From contig JAJOZX010000926.1 in the NCBI GenBank assembly GCA_023014485.1, positions 425,001-489,000 of the forward strand: a stretch of DNA of 64,000 bases, given 5' to 3'. The notes under the pieces are model-generated. The model saw only the letters and a program-made list of their open reading frames with translations, was not told the origin of the DNA and did not search any database. The position numbers and the translations under genes are program-made. The DNA comes from Bathynomus jamesi. Its lineage: Eukaryota > Arthropoda > Malacostraca > Isopoda > Cirolanidae. Below are positions 50,721-62,425 of this stretch, one piece after another (the stretch's first letter is position 1; every line of letters begins with the position of its first letter).

Positions 50721-51010
50721 GGTGCTCTTCCAATATGTGCTCTACCTTAAAATTTACATTCCAATACGTGATCTACCTTAGATTATTCGGATTAGTAGCA
50801 GGTACGTTAGTTAGCCTTATAAAGCTAACTAACGAAAATATCACGACTTAACCTAACCAATCGTCAAGGGCGTATAGTTGACCTAACGATTGGTTAGGTT
50901 GTCATGATATTTTCGTTAGTTAGCCTTATAAGGCTAGTTTCACGGTAGAGCACGTATTGGAATATGGTAGATCACAGTTTCGCGGTAGAGCACATATTGG
51001 AAGAGCACCC
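50721..51010. mobile_element. Foldback palindrome sharing the GACGATTGG core
   Basis: The core around 50830-50925 (ACGAAAATATCACGACTTAA, AACCTAACCAATCGTCAAGG and their complements) is a hairpin. It is flanked by smaller hairpins around GCCTTATAAGGC and then by arms with GGTGCTCTTCCAATATGTGC and its complement. The outer arms differ from those of the copies at 34.9, 37.8, 52.2 and 54.3 kb. Confidence 0.7.
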
Positions 51011-51609
51011 AAACTCATAATGGTGGTAAAATTTAACTTTTTCCTAGCTGAATAATTTGATTTTATATAAATTGATTTCATTAAAAAAATATATATATAC
51101 ATAACAAAAGTTTCATGATTATATTTCTGATCAAGTAATTCTATATCTTTATAAAGGTACCTACACACACACACACACACACACACACGTAAAACAACTT
51201 ATAATGGCTTATATATTTATAAGTTCAATTTTATTTTTTCATGAAAATGATTAAGAGTTAATAAAAATTGAGGATGTCTCTCGAAAATAAAAATGAAGAA
51301 TGTTGAACTCAAAACACAAAGTAAAAAGAAATTAAAGTAAAAACTTATTTTTATCATCTTGACATTTTAATTAAAATTATTAGCAGTATAAGCTACATCT
51401 CTCGTTCTACTGACTCTTATTATTCGCTCTTTTTCCTAAACTTAATTTGTTTTGTGTGTGGGTGGGTTGGGGGGCGGGGGGGGGCGGCAAAATTCTATAA
51501 AGATTATAGTTTAAACTATATTAAAACCACTTTACAGTCCGCCTCGCACCACGAACTAGTTCCATGTTTAGCGTGGGAAAGCAACAATTCTAAAGTAATT
51601 ACTCTAACA
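51011..51609. other. No gene recognised
   Basis: (CA)n at about 51164-51188 and a G-rich run at about 51459-51488. Confidence 0.4.
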
Positions 51610-52055
51610 CAGCGGTTCGTAACCTTTGTGGAGCTGCGCCCCTCAACGGTCAACCTTCAACCCGTGGCGGCCCCCTGAACCCCGAAGAATAAAAGTTTTT
51701 CAACGATTCCAGTTTCATTGCTTTTAATGTCTTTCTGGATTGGATAAATTAACAAACAAAAACGACAAAAACCCTGTATTTGTGAGAGAATGCAATACTT
51801 TCACAAGATCGATCGTATTTCGCCATAATCGTAATCAATGGGAAGGTTGGCATTGCTTCTTCCCCAATGGCAAGTTCTCCCCGCCCGGCACGCCCCCGCC
51901 AATTTTTAAATTAAGAATTTATTTAATTGGGAATATACTGTATGTATATATGCTGAGTCAGAGATATGTTGACCACTTTCGCCGAGCTTTCGCGCTCCCC
52001 CTGAAAAATCGAAACGCCCTCCCAGGGGGTCGCGCCCCCAGGTTAAGAACCGCTG
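51610..52055. mobile_element. hAT MITE with 8-bp duplication
   Basis: Ends CAGCGGTTCGTAACC and GGTTAAGAACCGCTG are inverted repeats with one mismatch. The flanks CTCTAACA (51602-51609) and CTCTAACC (52056-52063) are an 8-bp duplication with one difference. Short GCGCCCC blocks lie near both ends. Non-coding. Confidence 0.8.
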
Positions 52056-52178
52056 CTCTAACCAAACTACATAAAACCACTCACACGTGGTTGTATGCTC
52101 CATTAAAAGTCTAATAATCAATTTATTATTTAAAATAAAACAAAAAAATTGCCCTCTATTCTTGACCTTAGCCCTTTT

Positions 52179-52379
52179 GGAGCTATTGAAGAATAGAGAC
52201 CCCAGCCTTCTTTAGTTAGCTTTATAAGACTAACTAACGAAAATATCATGACCTAACCTAACCAATCGTCAAGGGCGTAGTTAACCTAACGATTGGTTAG
52301 GTTAGGTCGTGATATTTTCGTTAGTTAGCCTTATAAGCCTAACTAAAGAAGGCTGGGGTCCCTATTCTTCAATAGCTCC
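52179..52379. mobile_element. Foldback palindrome sharing the GACGATTGG core
   Basis: A palindrome of about 200 bp with the same core as at 50.7 kb. Its arms run GGAGCTATTGAAGAATAG, then CCCAGCCTTCTTTAGTTAGC, and their complements. The 54.3 kb copy has related arms. Confidence 0.75.
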
Positions 52380-52468
52380 GACCTTTTTATCAAGTAAAAT
52401 AAAAGCATATACAATTTTTTATGATAAACTAGTACAGTTCCCGCCGCTTTGCTGACGGTTAGACAGGC

Positions 52469-52760
52469 TAAACTACAAAAAAAGAACCCAGCCGTGAAAA
52501 TTTTGAGCTTCACATTGTGTCAACATTTCTGAATCTGGTATCTCCCAAAACCTCCTCACCCCCATTCATACAACTTGGGGGCTAACCCCTCCCCCATTAC
52601 CCCCACCCCTCCCCATTACCCACCCATCCCCATTACCCCACCCATCCCCCATTACCCCCACCCCACCCTTCCCCCATTGCTAAACTACAGAAAAGAACAC
52701 AGTCATGAAAATCTTGAGCTTCACATTGCCGCCCGTAATACAATTTCTGAATTTTTTTTA
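52469..52760. repeat. C-rich tandem tract between direct repeats
   Basis: A run of units such as CCCCATTACCCCCACCC (about 52585-52680) is flanked by two direct copies of a ~50-bp block containing GAAAATTTTGAGCTTCACATTG or GAAAATCTTGAGCTTCACATTG. The C-rich units may have arisen by slippage or by duplication between the flanking repeats. Confidence 0.6.
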
Positions 52761-54339
52761 CAATTTCTGAATTTTTTTCTCACAATTTTTCTCACAATTT
52801 CTGAAAGTGTGACGGACAGACGGACAGCTCTCTTATTATAGTATAGATTATTAGCAGCAATTAGAATTTTATTGACATTTACAGTAATTCTGAGTTACTT
52901 GCGCTCAGTTGAACTTTAGGAAACTTTCAGTCCACTCGGAGCTTAAATATTTAATGATGTTGTTTCTAACTCCGATTTCCAATTATGGCATTTCTCTGTG
53001 AACCTTCAAAAGAGTCAGATAGTTTGGAACGTAGACGAGTTGTCATATCGCGCGCGTTATGTTAGATTATGTTACCTTAAGTTCAGTTAGGTTTATAGTT
53101 CCAAGGTTAACAGAGGTGTCAATGAAATATCCAACTAAGGATTCAGTATAGGTCCGAAGGGAGGACACAAAATTCCTATTCATAAAAGCTCTCTTCACAA
53201 TAACCATACGAATGATTAGGCAATACTTTTCATTGGCCAGGTTTTAAGCTATTTTGTCTCGCATATAGTAAATAAACGTAAGGTGATACCGGAAACACTT
53301 CGAGGTGAGAAATTTGGTATCAAAATGCCACATTATAATTTGATTGATAAACCTGCGGCCGCCTTCATGGAGAAATTCTGAATTTGCCACTGTGCAGGGC
53401 ATTCATAAGTAAGAAGAAGACCTACCAATAGTCTTCACTCTTCCACAAAATTTCATACACTTTTGTGAAACCGAAAAAAAGAGCCGGCTGATTAATTAAT
53501 TTACAAAAGAACATGGCCATTAAAATTTGAGCTTTTTAATCCAAGCCAGTTGGTCAAAATTTGTGAAGCTGCATTTAAAATCTAAGTGCCTCGATAACTT
53601 ATGCAGTAGTAAATGTTATGTTCTCACTTATTTAAAATTTTATGTTAAAAATCTTTTGTATGAAATTATATTAACACGTAATGTGACCGTGGACTGGCGA
53701 GATATACAGTAGGTAGGCTTTGGTAAGAACATCATTCACTATTTTATTGCTTGTTGAACCCTCACCTTATATCAATGAGATTAGAATTTCCATCAGTTTG
53801 ATACACTGGTATTCTTTATTGGGCACTGAGGAAATATTTTCTATTATCTGCACGGAATATATTCTATCGGTGACACTAATTTTGATGACATTTCACAATA
53901 TCTCGGAACGGATTCCAAATGTCGTGCAATTATTTATGAACGTCTATGTAGTACATAACAGGCCTGGAAGTGGTGGCTTTCTTTTAAATTGACAGCGAAG
54001 ATATTTTGACATTTTAAAATCTGAAAAACAAGTTTTTTCAAAGTAAAATGTAAGTAAACATTTACTTTGTGTTTGGGTTATGTAACATATTTCATAAATT
54101 GCAAGTTGTTAACTGTAGCACTTTAGCATGTTCACGCAATCTAGTGAATGTAGTCTAGTAGTATGCTGATCAATCCTACTTGGCCCCTCCCCTTTGCGCG
54201 CTGACGTTCCGCCGCCACTGATGTAGTGATTCTCATTTTCTTATAATGCAATAAAGCGGTACTTCTGGTGTTCTTTGCTTTGAAGCATCCCGAATGTTTA
54301 CCGTGTTGGCTCAAATATTCTCAGTACGCAACAATTTCT
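52761..54339. other. No gene recognised
   Basis: The phrase GACGGACAGACGGACAGCTC lies at about 52811-52832. The rest is AT-rich and has only short ORFs without known motifs. Confidence 0.45.
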
Positions 54340-54542
54340 GGATCACCTGAAGATCAGGGCCCTCATCTTTCTTTAGTTAGCTTCATAAGGCTAACTAACG
54401 AAAATATCACGACCTAACCTAACCAATCGTCAAGGACGTACAGTTGACCTAACGAGTGGTTAGGTTAGGTCGTGATATTTTCGATAGTCAGCCTTATAAG
54501 GCTAACTAGAGAAGGCTAGGGGGCCTAATCTTCAGGTGATCC
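54340..54542. mobile_element. Foldback palindrome sharing the GACGATTGG core
   Basis: Same core as the 50.7 and 52.2 kb copies. Its arms run GGATCACCTGAAGATCAGG and, nearer the core, TTTCTTTAGTTAGC with GCC(T/A)TATAAGGC-like hairpins. Arms match those of the 52.2 kb copy with several differences. Confidence 0.75.
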
Positions 54543-54987
54543 CAATTTCTTTCCCTTCATTTTGTCATCGCGAAGATTCTCTTTCGAAGAACTAAGTTTT
54601 CGGTTCGTGTTGTTTAAGTTTCACCAATACGGTCGCGTACTGATTGAACTTTAACAACGGAGTTGTTAAGAGTTTGAATGATACTCTCATTAGTTGTAAA
54701 TTTTATTCTCTACATTACGTTATGAATTCATTAAAACAATATTCAAGAAATTGATATTAATATTAAAATTCATATTCAAAAACATTATGGGTATTCTTTA
54801 ACTTAGCTCACTCTATAGTTCTTTTCAAAGTTTTTATGGAAGAGCTGATAATTTAAATCCAAACAAAGTTTTTATGGTAATTTAAATCCAAATTGAAAGT
54901 TTTTCTGGTAATATAAATCCAAACCAATATGGCAATATTTTACAATTTAACAAAATGTTTATAGATTTCATGTTTTTACGGGTCGTA
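54543..54987. other. AT-rich DNA without a recognised feature
   Basis: A phrase AGTTTTTATGGTAATTTAAATCCAAA recurs in diverged form two or three times at about 54829-54925, a short local repeat. Confidence 0.4.
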
Positions 54988-55256
54988 CTGAAACGCGGGG
55001 CGATGCAAGACGCGAGGCGCGTAACATTCCAGAATCCAGACACAGTCCATAATTACTAACCGAACCAAACCTAACCAACCTAATTTAGTTTAACCTAAGC
55101 TAACTTAATCGACTAATATTCAGTTTTGAGGCAAGATTAGATTGGTTAGGTTAAGTTAGGTTGGTTCGGTTAGTAATTATGGACTGTTTCCGAACTGCGT
55201 CTGGATTCTGGAATTTTACTGAAATATTACCGCCCTGCCCCCTGCATCAGGCCGCA
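54988..55256. repeat. Inverted repeat rich in CCTAACC
   Basis: Arms (about 55021-55074 and 55146-55214) share ATTCCAGAATCCAGAC and CATAATTACTAACCGAACC with their complements. The centre is rich in AACCTAACC and GGTTAGG. The core differs from the GACGATTGG family. Confidence 0.65.
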
Positions 55257-56429
55257 TTTTTGTAACCACCTGCTTTTACACTTGTTCATGGACCGAATAA
55301 GACGGAGGGAATTATAGTTCTCGGATAGCCTAATTTGCTAAGAGTGTATACTCCTTAAGTTTTATTTTTTAGTTATTACTGCTTCAAAATGCAAACATAC
55401 TGTATACGGCTATGGTTTTAATATGCAATACTTTATATATTTTAATTGGGCTCCGGGTAGCTCAGAGGTTCCGATGTCGGATTCTGGGCAATGATGTTCT
55501 GAGTTCTTTCCCGGCTAGATTTGTAAACCGTCCGGGATTACCCTGAACAGTTCAGGAATGATATGGTGTTGTTCAGAAAACAATTGAACCCTGTCCTAGA
55601 CACCCAACATCCAGGATTTTATATATCATTGTGACTCGAAATATATATACGAGTATTTTTTTCTTTAATAATATTAAAGGCGAAAATATATTTCCAATTT
55701 TGATGATATATAAAATCCAATTAAAGTTCAATACAGGAGCCGATCAGGTCAAAATGGTCTTCGGGTCGCGCGGAGCTGGTATAGACGGCTCAATCAACCA
55801 GCCGACTTTCGGCTGTTGTTTGTTAATGTTTAATCTTGAGGTGAGTTTGATGAGTAAATTTTGCGGAAAGACTGTAGGAAACTCTCAGATGTAAAAGTAA
55901 AATCTGTGGATTTAAGTTCTTGAATTTTGATCAGCAAATACGACTTTAAAAACACTTGTGCGGAGTTACAACAGGCTTCTGCTGTGCCTTCAACGTGTGA
56001 AATGTAAATACAGGTATTGACATTTATTTATTTCTGCCCAGGAATTTTAACTTGTAAAGTTGGCAATCCTACTACTGGTGCCAGTATAGGGTTGGCCGGC
56101 TACTTACCCTGTTAATGCTCGGATTCGGGTGACCCTTGGAGCACCACTCAGCCCGACAGGAAATGAGTTCTGGAGTTTACCTGTTGCCGTACCTATATTG
56201 TAATTATCATTCAGTTTTCACATAACCTTCGTTTTTCGTTCTGGGGATGAGAATGGTTAGAGGAGTGAGGAACAAAATGTCATCCAGTATAACTTGTGAA
56301 TTAATTATTAGTGTTTATTAACAAAAGCAGCCACTTAAGGGAAGGTTTACTGACTCAGAAGATAAAAATATATTTGTAACTTTATTTCGCTGGTGTAATG
56401 CATAAAAATTTTTAGAGAAACATTTAACT
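55257..56429. other. Unassigned; one tRNA-like trace
   Basis: At about 55448-55515 a phrase GGGTAGCTCAGAGGTTCCGATG resembles a tRNA D arm and is followed by a weak B-box-like stretch. No cloverleaf was confirmed. A GC-richer patch lies at about 56060-56170 without a recognised feature. Confidence 0.4.
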
Positions 56430-56663
56430 TACAGATAGTTAACAAAAGTAAATAAACACCTTCAGTTTTTTCATAGTTTTTATTTGATAATAAAAGTCAA
56501 TAAATAATAACAGATTTATTGAATCAATATATTTAGAATCGTGTTGCTTTCTCCTTTGCATTATGTACAGATGATACACGTTCTGGCATTCCATTGATGA
56601 ACTTTGTCATTTGTTCTTGAGGTCAATCATTTTGGTGTCTATTTACTTTTGTCAACCTCTGTA
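56430..56663. mobile_element. Tc1/mariner-type MITE, copy 2
   Basis: A 230-bp element between TA at 56430-56431 and 56662-56663, matching copy 1 (1869-2103) throughout, with ends CAGATAGTTAACAAAAGTAA and its partner TTACTTTTGTCAACCTCTG. Confidence 0.82.
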
Positions 56664-56717
56664 TGTTCCTTTCCTTCATTCCAGAATCATTTAAGGTATC
56701 AGCCATAGGCGTATGAG

Positions 56718-58453
56718 CAGTGCTGTGCTCGTTAATTTATAAATGTAATGCCGTTACCGTTACCACAGTCTAAATGTAACGCCGTTATCGTTACAGTTAC
56801 CATTTTTAAAAAGTAACGAGTAACGGCACCGTTACTCGTTACCGTTACTTTTAATGAAATGTAAATATATTATATATATGCATAGGTATATTATAATTTA
56901 TATATACATAAAATATTATATTATATAAACATTCGCTTGTGCGAGTATGTGTTGGTTTGTATCCACTGGTTAATGCATAGGCTATGAAGTCTGTGCATGC
57001 CTTCATTGCGTTGTTATGACTTATAAGGCATAATGTTTTCAAAAAAAGTGAAACAAAATACTATTGATACTAATTTACTAATGCTAGAATATACCAGGAA
57101 AGTTTAGTTTTGCAAACGATAATACGAAATACTAAAGAAATGAATCAAATGAGATTGTGCATGGCAATGATAATTGAAATTTATTAGCTAAATATACAAA
57201 CTTTAGAACTATTATTCAAAAGATTTTTATTGGCCTTTAAGAAAACAAGCTTCTCAAAAGTTGCATCTAAGAGCGAGCCTCCTTACTGAAAAAAACCCGC
57301 TCAACAGCGGCATTAGATGGTATAGGAGTGTTAAGTTTAATGAATATATTTTTAAAGTTAGTGGATGGGAAGGATGCAGAGCTAACGTGCCGTGAAGGCC
57401 CAGATGAGAGGAATGACGAAACCTCTGTTGAACTTGGCCTTAGGTCCCTCCCTGCTCCAGGGTTCTTCGCCTTTTTACTTTGACAGTGCTGTCAGTGTAG
57501 GGGGAGAGGGTGGATGGGGGTAGGCTGCCAGCATGCCAACGGCCAACATGCACACCTCGCTCATAGTGAAGGGACAAATTTTAACGGTTAATGAATAACA
57601 CTGCCCAACACCAATTTTGCTGATTTAATTCTAACACCTGTTTTTAGGTAACTTTGGTGTGCTGATTTAAAAAATCACCTTAGTTTTTGCCTATCACGTC
57701 AAGTTTTCGAGCAATCAAATACGGATATTTTGGAGATGTCGCATTTTGGCAGGGTTATGCCCAATTTTTTTTCTTTTCAAAAAATAAGTTTTTACATACT
57801 CAGAATCAGCATTGAAAAGTAAACAATTGTGCAGGGAGTGAACTTTAATATACAATGGTAATATTGACACATAAATTGATTAAAAGTGTTTAAATAAGCA
57901 AAAAATGAATCCATATTAAAGCAGATCATGACGTCACGCTCACACCTGGGGAAATCACAGATACCCAAGATTTTAATATGTTGTACATGACCTTTAGATT
58001 TAATGCACAGATTTGCGTATTCCACAGATAAAATTTTAACAGCAAAACAGCTGTTAACAGGTCTCAAAAATCATCAATTTTGATAAGCGCCCTTCATGGA
58101 TCACCCAAAATAGGCATATTGCATTGCACGAAAACCTGATGTGATGGACAAAATCTAAGGTGATTTTTTAAATCAGCACATCAATATTATCCAGAAACAG
58201 GTCTTAGAATTAAATCAGCAGCAAAACATTTTTTTTGTTGGGCAGTGTAATGAGTGAGGATCGAAACAAACTAATTGCGAGCTACGATAAAAAAGTAACG
58301 AGTAATGACTAATGAATGTATTTCCCTAAAAAGTAACGTCGTTACTGAAAGAGTTACTTGATTTGAAATGTAACGCCGTTACCGCTACCGTTACTAAAAA
58401 AGTACTGCGTTACGTAACGGCCGTTACTTGTAACGCGTTACTGCCCAGCAATG
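56718..58453. mobile_element. Nested hAT-type element (TAACG-rich ends)
   Basis: Ends CAGTGCTG and the complement of CATTGCTG form a short inverted repeat. The exact duplication CGTATGAG lies at 56710-56717 and 58454-58461, within the first bases of the outer element. Subterminal blocks such as GTAACGCCGTTACCGTTAC repeat at both ends, resembling known hAT MITE families. A further element (57599-58247) sits inside. Confidence 0.82.
57599..58247. mobile_element. Innermost element with CACTG ends
   Basis: Ends CACTGCCCAACA and the complement of TGTTGGGCAGTG begin inverted repeats that run about 150 bp, including TGATTTAATTCTAA and CTGATTTAAAAAATCACCTTAG. A TAA lies on each side (57596-57598 and 58248-58250). 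CACTG termini with a 3-bp duplication would fit the CACTA/EnSpm group, but PIF/Harbinger is also possible. No transposase is present. Confidence 0.65.
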
Positions 58454-58601
58454 CGTATGAGGCGGGGGGTCTGGGACTAGGGATTGAGCATTTACAGGGC
58501 AAATATTAAGCATTTTCAGGGCAAATAGTGAAATTTTCAGGGCAGATTTTTCCTGACTCCTTTTTTTTTTTACTTCTTGAGATGAATTAATTACTTGCTA
58601 C

Positions 58602-59594
58602 CAGTGATGTAGTCGAGACCACCAAGTCCGAGACTGAGACCGAGACAGAGACCTGATCCTGTGAGACCAAGATCGAGACCGAGATCAAAGGTTCGAGATC
58701 GAGATCTACTTTCCGAGATCGAGACCCTTAAAATTCGAGACCGAGATCGAGACCCTTAAAATTCGAGACCGAGATCGAGATCGAGACCAAGCTCATGCCC
58801 TTTCAATTTGTTTTACACTACTATGGAAATTAGACTATGTTAAGTATATTAAGTACGTTAAGTATAACATTGATGACGTCATTTTTTAACATTTACAATT
58901 GGCAATTGCGATTTGTTCTACGAATCGGTACGTCGTAAATATAAGTGATGTGAAGGGTTGTCGAGTTATTCTATGCTTTATTGAATTTGTCAGTACTGTT
59001 TTCTTTATGCTGTATTTCTTGCATTATTTTTATGTGAAGCATTTTATTTTTTTCAAATACATATTGGATGGGAGGATAATCGTTTTTATCACGCCACAGA
59101 GGTTGACACGCCGTTTGGCAACACTAAGTGGCCTTATAATATATACTTATATATATAATATATATAATTCTCTATTTAGTGTTTCCATTTTCAATAAAAT
59201 TAATCTGACGGGGGCGGGGGAGGGCAATTTTTTTTGTAGCGCTAACCTAAAAAATCCAGACCCACACCACCCCCGTAAGACAAACGTGGCAACTCAAAAC
59301 AGGGTGACTAATTAGTGAATACCTAGAGTCCCTTACTTTTACAAACTTTCATAAACATTCTGAATTGTGTCTGTTCAACTAAGCCACCATCATGAGTATG
59401 CCAATAACATGTATTTTTCATTACGGTCTCGAGGTCTCGAAAGGTCTCGGGGAGAAAAACCGAGACCGCGTCTGTCGAGACCGAGATCGAGACCGAGATC
59501 TAAATAGCGGAGACCGAGATCGAGATCGAGATCTGCAAATTGGGTCTCGAGATCGGTCTCGAGACCGAGACCGATCTCGAGACCTACATCACTG
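58602..59594. mobile_element. Nested hAT-type element (GAGACC-rich ends)
   Basis: Ends CAGTGATGTAG and CTACATCACTG are inverted repeats with one offset. The exact duplication CTTGCTAC lies at 58594-58601 and 59595-59602. Both ends carry dense CGAGACCGAGATCGAGA repeats, likely transposase-binding subterminal motifs. The internal 500 bp is AT-rich and non-coding. Confidence 0.88.
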
Positions 59595-59919
59595 CTTGCT
59601 ACTATACTTGTAGTTAATAATTAAAACGTAAGTTGAGGACTTACTGAATTCTATATCAACTGCAATGCCGTAGTTTTGCTTGTCATTTAGAAATGTAGCC
59701 AAATTTTCTCATATATTTGTAAATTGTAGTTTTTTATATCAAAAAGGCTTTAATATATGTTACTCATACTCTAACCTTTGTGTTATTTTATGCTACACAT
59801 AGTGCTTATGCGGAAATCAGGGCACCCTGAAAATTTTGGGGGCAAATTCCCCCCCCCCCCCCAGTAAAGTGCCATCCCATACGCCTATGGTATCAGCTAT
59901 ACTAGATGTGGGGAATGAG

Positions 59920-60594
59920 AGAAAGAACTTTTTATTTGTGGATTTTCCGTGAAAAGGAACATCTTTTGAAAGGTTTAATAGTGTTTTCGAAATCCACTCA
60001 GTAAGCCAGAATCGTACCCAGATTTGATCTTGCAGAGTCAAATTTCTAATGTCATTGTAAAATCTAGCTGTCTTTGTAATAGCTAATTTAAATTCACTTG
60101 CATTCATAATGTTGTGAAGGAATTTTGAGTTATTATTTGAATGTTCTTTTGTAAGATCAATATTTAAGTCTCCCGCAATAACACAATTGCTACCGATTTG
60201 ATCGGAGCTTGGAATTCTATCGAGATTTGTAATAAGGGTTGGTACGCTACCAGCTGGTGGTCGGTATGTAACTAAAACTGAATATTGGATGTTATGAATA
60301 TACACTTCAATTGCGAGTGTTTCTGAAAGTATTGCTTATGCTTCTCAGTTCTGCTATGCATTTACTCTCGCAGTTTGAGTTTACAAATATGCTTACACCT
60401 CCGTCCGTATTGTTAATCCTACATATGTGGTAGCTAATGTACCCTGGGATGTCAAAAAATATCTTATTATCATTTAACCAAGTTGTTTTGGTTAATACAA
60501 TGCACGTGAATTTATGTTGCAATAATTTAATGTTAGCTGTCAATTCGTCAAAGTGGTTTGGGAGACTGCGAATGTTTAAGTTTGGGAAAGACAT
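59920..60594 (-). pseudogene. LINE endonuclease (APE-type) remnant
   Basis: The APE-like nuclease nicks the target for LINE insertion. On the - strand from 60594 the frame shows LNIRSLPNHFDEL, a damaged catalytic motif (VLTKTTWL where an E is expected before TW), GGVSIFVNSN, and, after a slip near 60307, LVTYRPPAGS and VIAGDLNIDL with the conserved D-x-N. The glutamate-to-lysine change and the frame slip make it inactive. The reverse transcriptase is absent. The hAT nest begins 30 bp beyond its 3' end, so the LINE may have been cut there. Confidence 0.7.
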
Positions 60595-61279
60595 GTTGGC
60601 ATTGTTGTATTTCTTGTATAAAAAGTTGTTTACTGAGATACATAATTACTTATGATTACATTTACAGTATTCAATGTATTTAAAGTGTTGATCATGATGT
60701 AAAGATTAGGGTAATACGGTAATAGCAGTAATATATATATATACACATTGGCGTAGCCACGGGAGAGGTTTTGGGGGTTAGAACCCCCCCTAATGACCCT
60801 AGGAGTATAACAAAATAATGGCAAACATTTATTCACGGTCCATTACGATGACGATCAATTACTTTTAAAATCAAGTTTGAATTACTTTATTAGAAACTAG
60901 ACGAAGCGATATAAGTTCAGAGGTTCACACAGTTTGTATGCACGTGTTTTACGCTTGATATTTACAGGGTGAACTTTGAAGACGCTAGTTTGCATACCGC
61001 GTATAAGTACAGAGTATAGCAGAAACTACTTAGTTAACGTTGGAAACATTGTGTTAGCCCTTGTAAGGTATTAATGGCATTCAACGACATTAATAGACTA
61101 AAATTTTGCAAATCTCCAGCAAATTTCTAATAAATATGCATAATTATCGTAAGATACAAATGTGTGTTGTAATGTGATGTGATTTGAGCTTGAATTTCTC
61201 GAACTTTATTGATTTTAAGTGCATAGTTGCTATTGACTTTTGATACTCGCTACCTTACCAGTGTCGACCAGTTTCCAGT
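60595..61279. other. AT-rich DNA; possible lone transposon end
   Basis: The phrase TTGGCGTAGCCACGGGAGAG at about 60749-60768 resembles the end of a known kind of DNA transposon, but no partner was found. No gene recognised. Confidence 0.4.
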
Positions 61280-62425
61280 CAGTGCCGGATTTTTTTTTCT
61301 TTTTTTATGTAGAAAGGAGGGGGCTAAGGGCGAGCGCCCGCAAAAGTGACCCTTCCACAGAAGAAGGAGAGAGCCAAAAACAAGGTCTCCAAGGCTCAAT
61401 GATGCCTTTTTTTAAATATAAATTTTGAAAAGGTTGTGTGCTAGTGTAGTGTGTAAGATGCATGTGTGTGTAGTGAGGAATAGAGGGAGAAGTGTGTGTT
61501 TCAGAGCGTGGTGGACTGCTCACAGGGTAGATGAGGCACGGAAATAGATCAGCTAAGGAGGACAGTGACAGGAGAAACGGGAGTTCCAGCACTCCCTGAC
61601 TCCTGCCTAACATCCACCCCGGAGTACTTCCTTGGTTGGTGATTGGTCTACAATCTCCTCCAAGATTACCCAACAGGCACAGTAGGCACGTGCCTAGGGG
61701 TCCCCAAGGTTAGGGAGCCCCAGTAGGTTGACTTATATAGTCAGTATTATTGAAAGCAAAAAGAATAACTAAATAAAAAAAATTAATAAGTAAAAAGGTT
61801 TTTTGCGGACAGAACCCCCCCTCCCAAATCTATCAGGCTAATAGACCACGATTTCAAACTTTCCTTCTCTTCAATGATTTTATATTTGTTATGGTTTCAT
61901 TCATTTTAAAATAAATATAATTTTTGTATTTTCTGGATCCAGTTTTTCTTTTACAACTTTACGAGTCTTTATGTTCTAAAAATAGAAATAAAGCAGTATT
62001 AATGGCTTATTTTCATATTTCAATCTTAAAATATAAATTAAAATGTTAAAAACATAATATAATTATTTATTTTCATTACAGCGCATCAAGTGACTTGGAT
62101 CATAAATATTATAACCATGATATAATTATTTTTTCATTACGTTACATCAAGTGACTTGGATGATCCAAGTCACTTGATTGGTAGAAGCCTGGACTTCACA
62201 GACAAATGCATGTTACAAAATGTATGTTGTAAATAAAATAATAAAACAATAAGCTTGTTTTTGGTATTGTGTCTTTTTATTTTTCCTTTAAGAAAGTGTT
62301 GTAATATTTAAAAGAAACATTTTTCAGTATGATACTATAGTTTTTTTTATAACATTACAAACTACGAGGAAGGGCCCCCCAAAGTCTTGGTGCCTAGGGC
62401 CCCAGAGGATCTTAATCTGGTACTG
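61280..62425. mobile_element. Probable hAT-type element
   Basis: The left end CAGTGCCGGATTT and the right end AATCTGGTACTG are inverted repeats. Near the right end, GGTGCCTAGGGCCCCAGAGG is typical of a widespread hAT group, and an inner copy (GTGCCTAGGGGTCCCCAAGG) lies at about 61693-61712. A 9-bp near-duplication (GTTTCCAGT and GGTTCCAGT) lies outside, but it is offset by five bases on the right. Boundaries are therefore tentative. No transposase is present. Confidence 0.5.
62146..62178. repeat. 33-bp perfect palindrome
   Basis: ATCAAGTGACTTGGA and TCCAAGTCACTTGAT surround TGA. The left half, with the preceding TATAATTATTTTTTCATTAC, is a direct copy of a block about 60 bp upstream, so both a direct and an inverted duplication have occurred. 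Confidence 0.8.

Larger units (their letters stand above)
56704..59889. mobile_element. Outer hAT-type element of a transposon nest
   Basis: Ends CATAGGCGTATG and CATACGCCTATG are a perfect 12-bp inverted repeat. The exact duplication GTATCAGC lies at 56696-56703 and 59890-59897. After removing the two nested elements and their duplications, only about 440 bp of its own sequence remains, containing repeated GCATTTTCAGGGCAAAT-type blocks. No transposase is left. Confidence 0.85.

Noticed and set aside
50820..52330. Telomeric (TTAGG)n or (CCTAA)n DNA
   Set aside because: CCTAACC and TTAGGTT occur inside hairpins and as isolated phrases, not as regular pentanucleotide arrays.
59817..60305. The C-terminal part of this frame as endonuclease
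   Set aside because: Residues after about 59920 run into the hAT nest and unrelated sequence. Only the N-terminal part shows endonuclease motifs.
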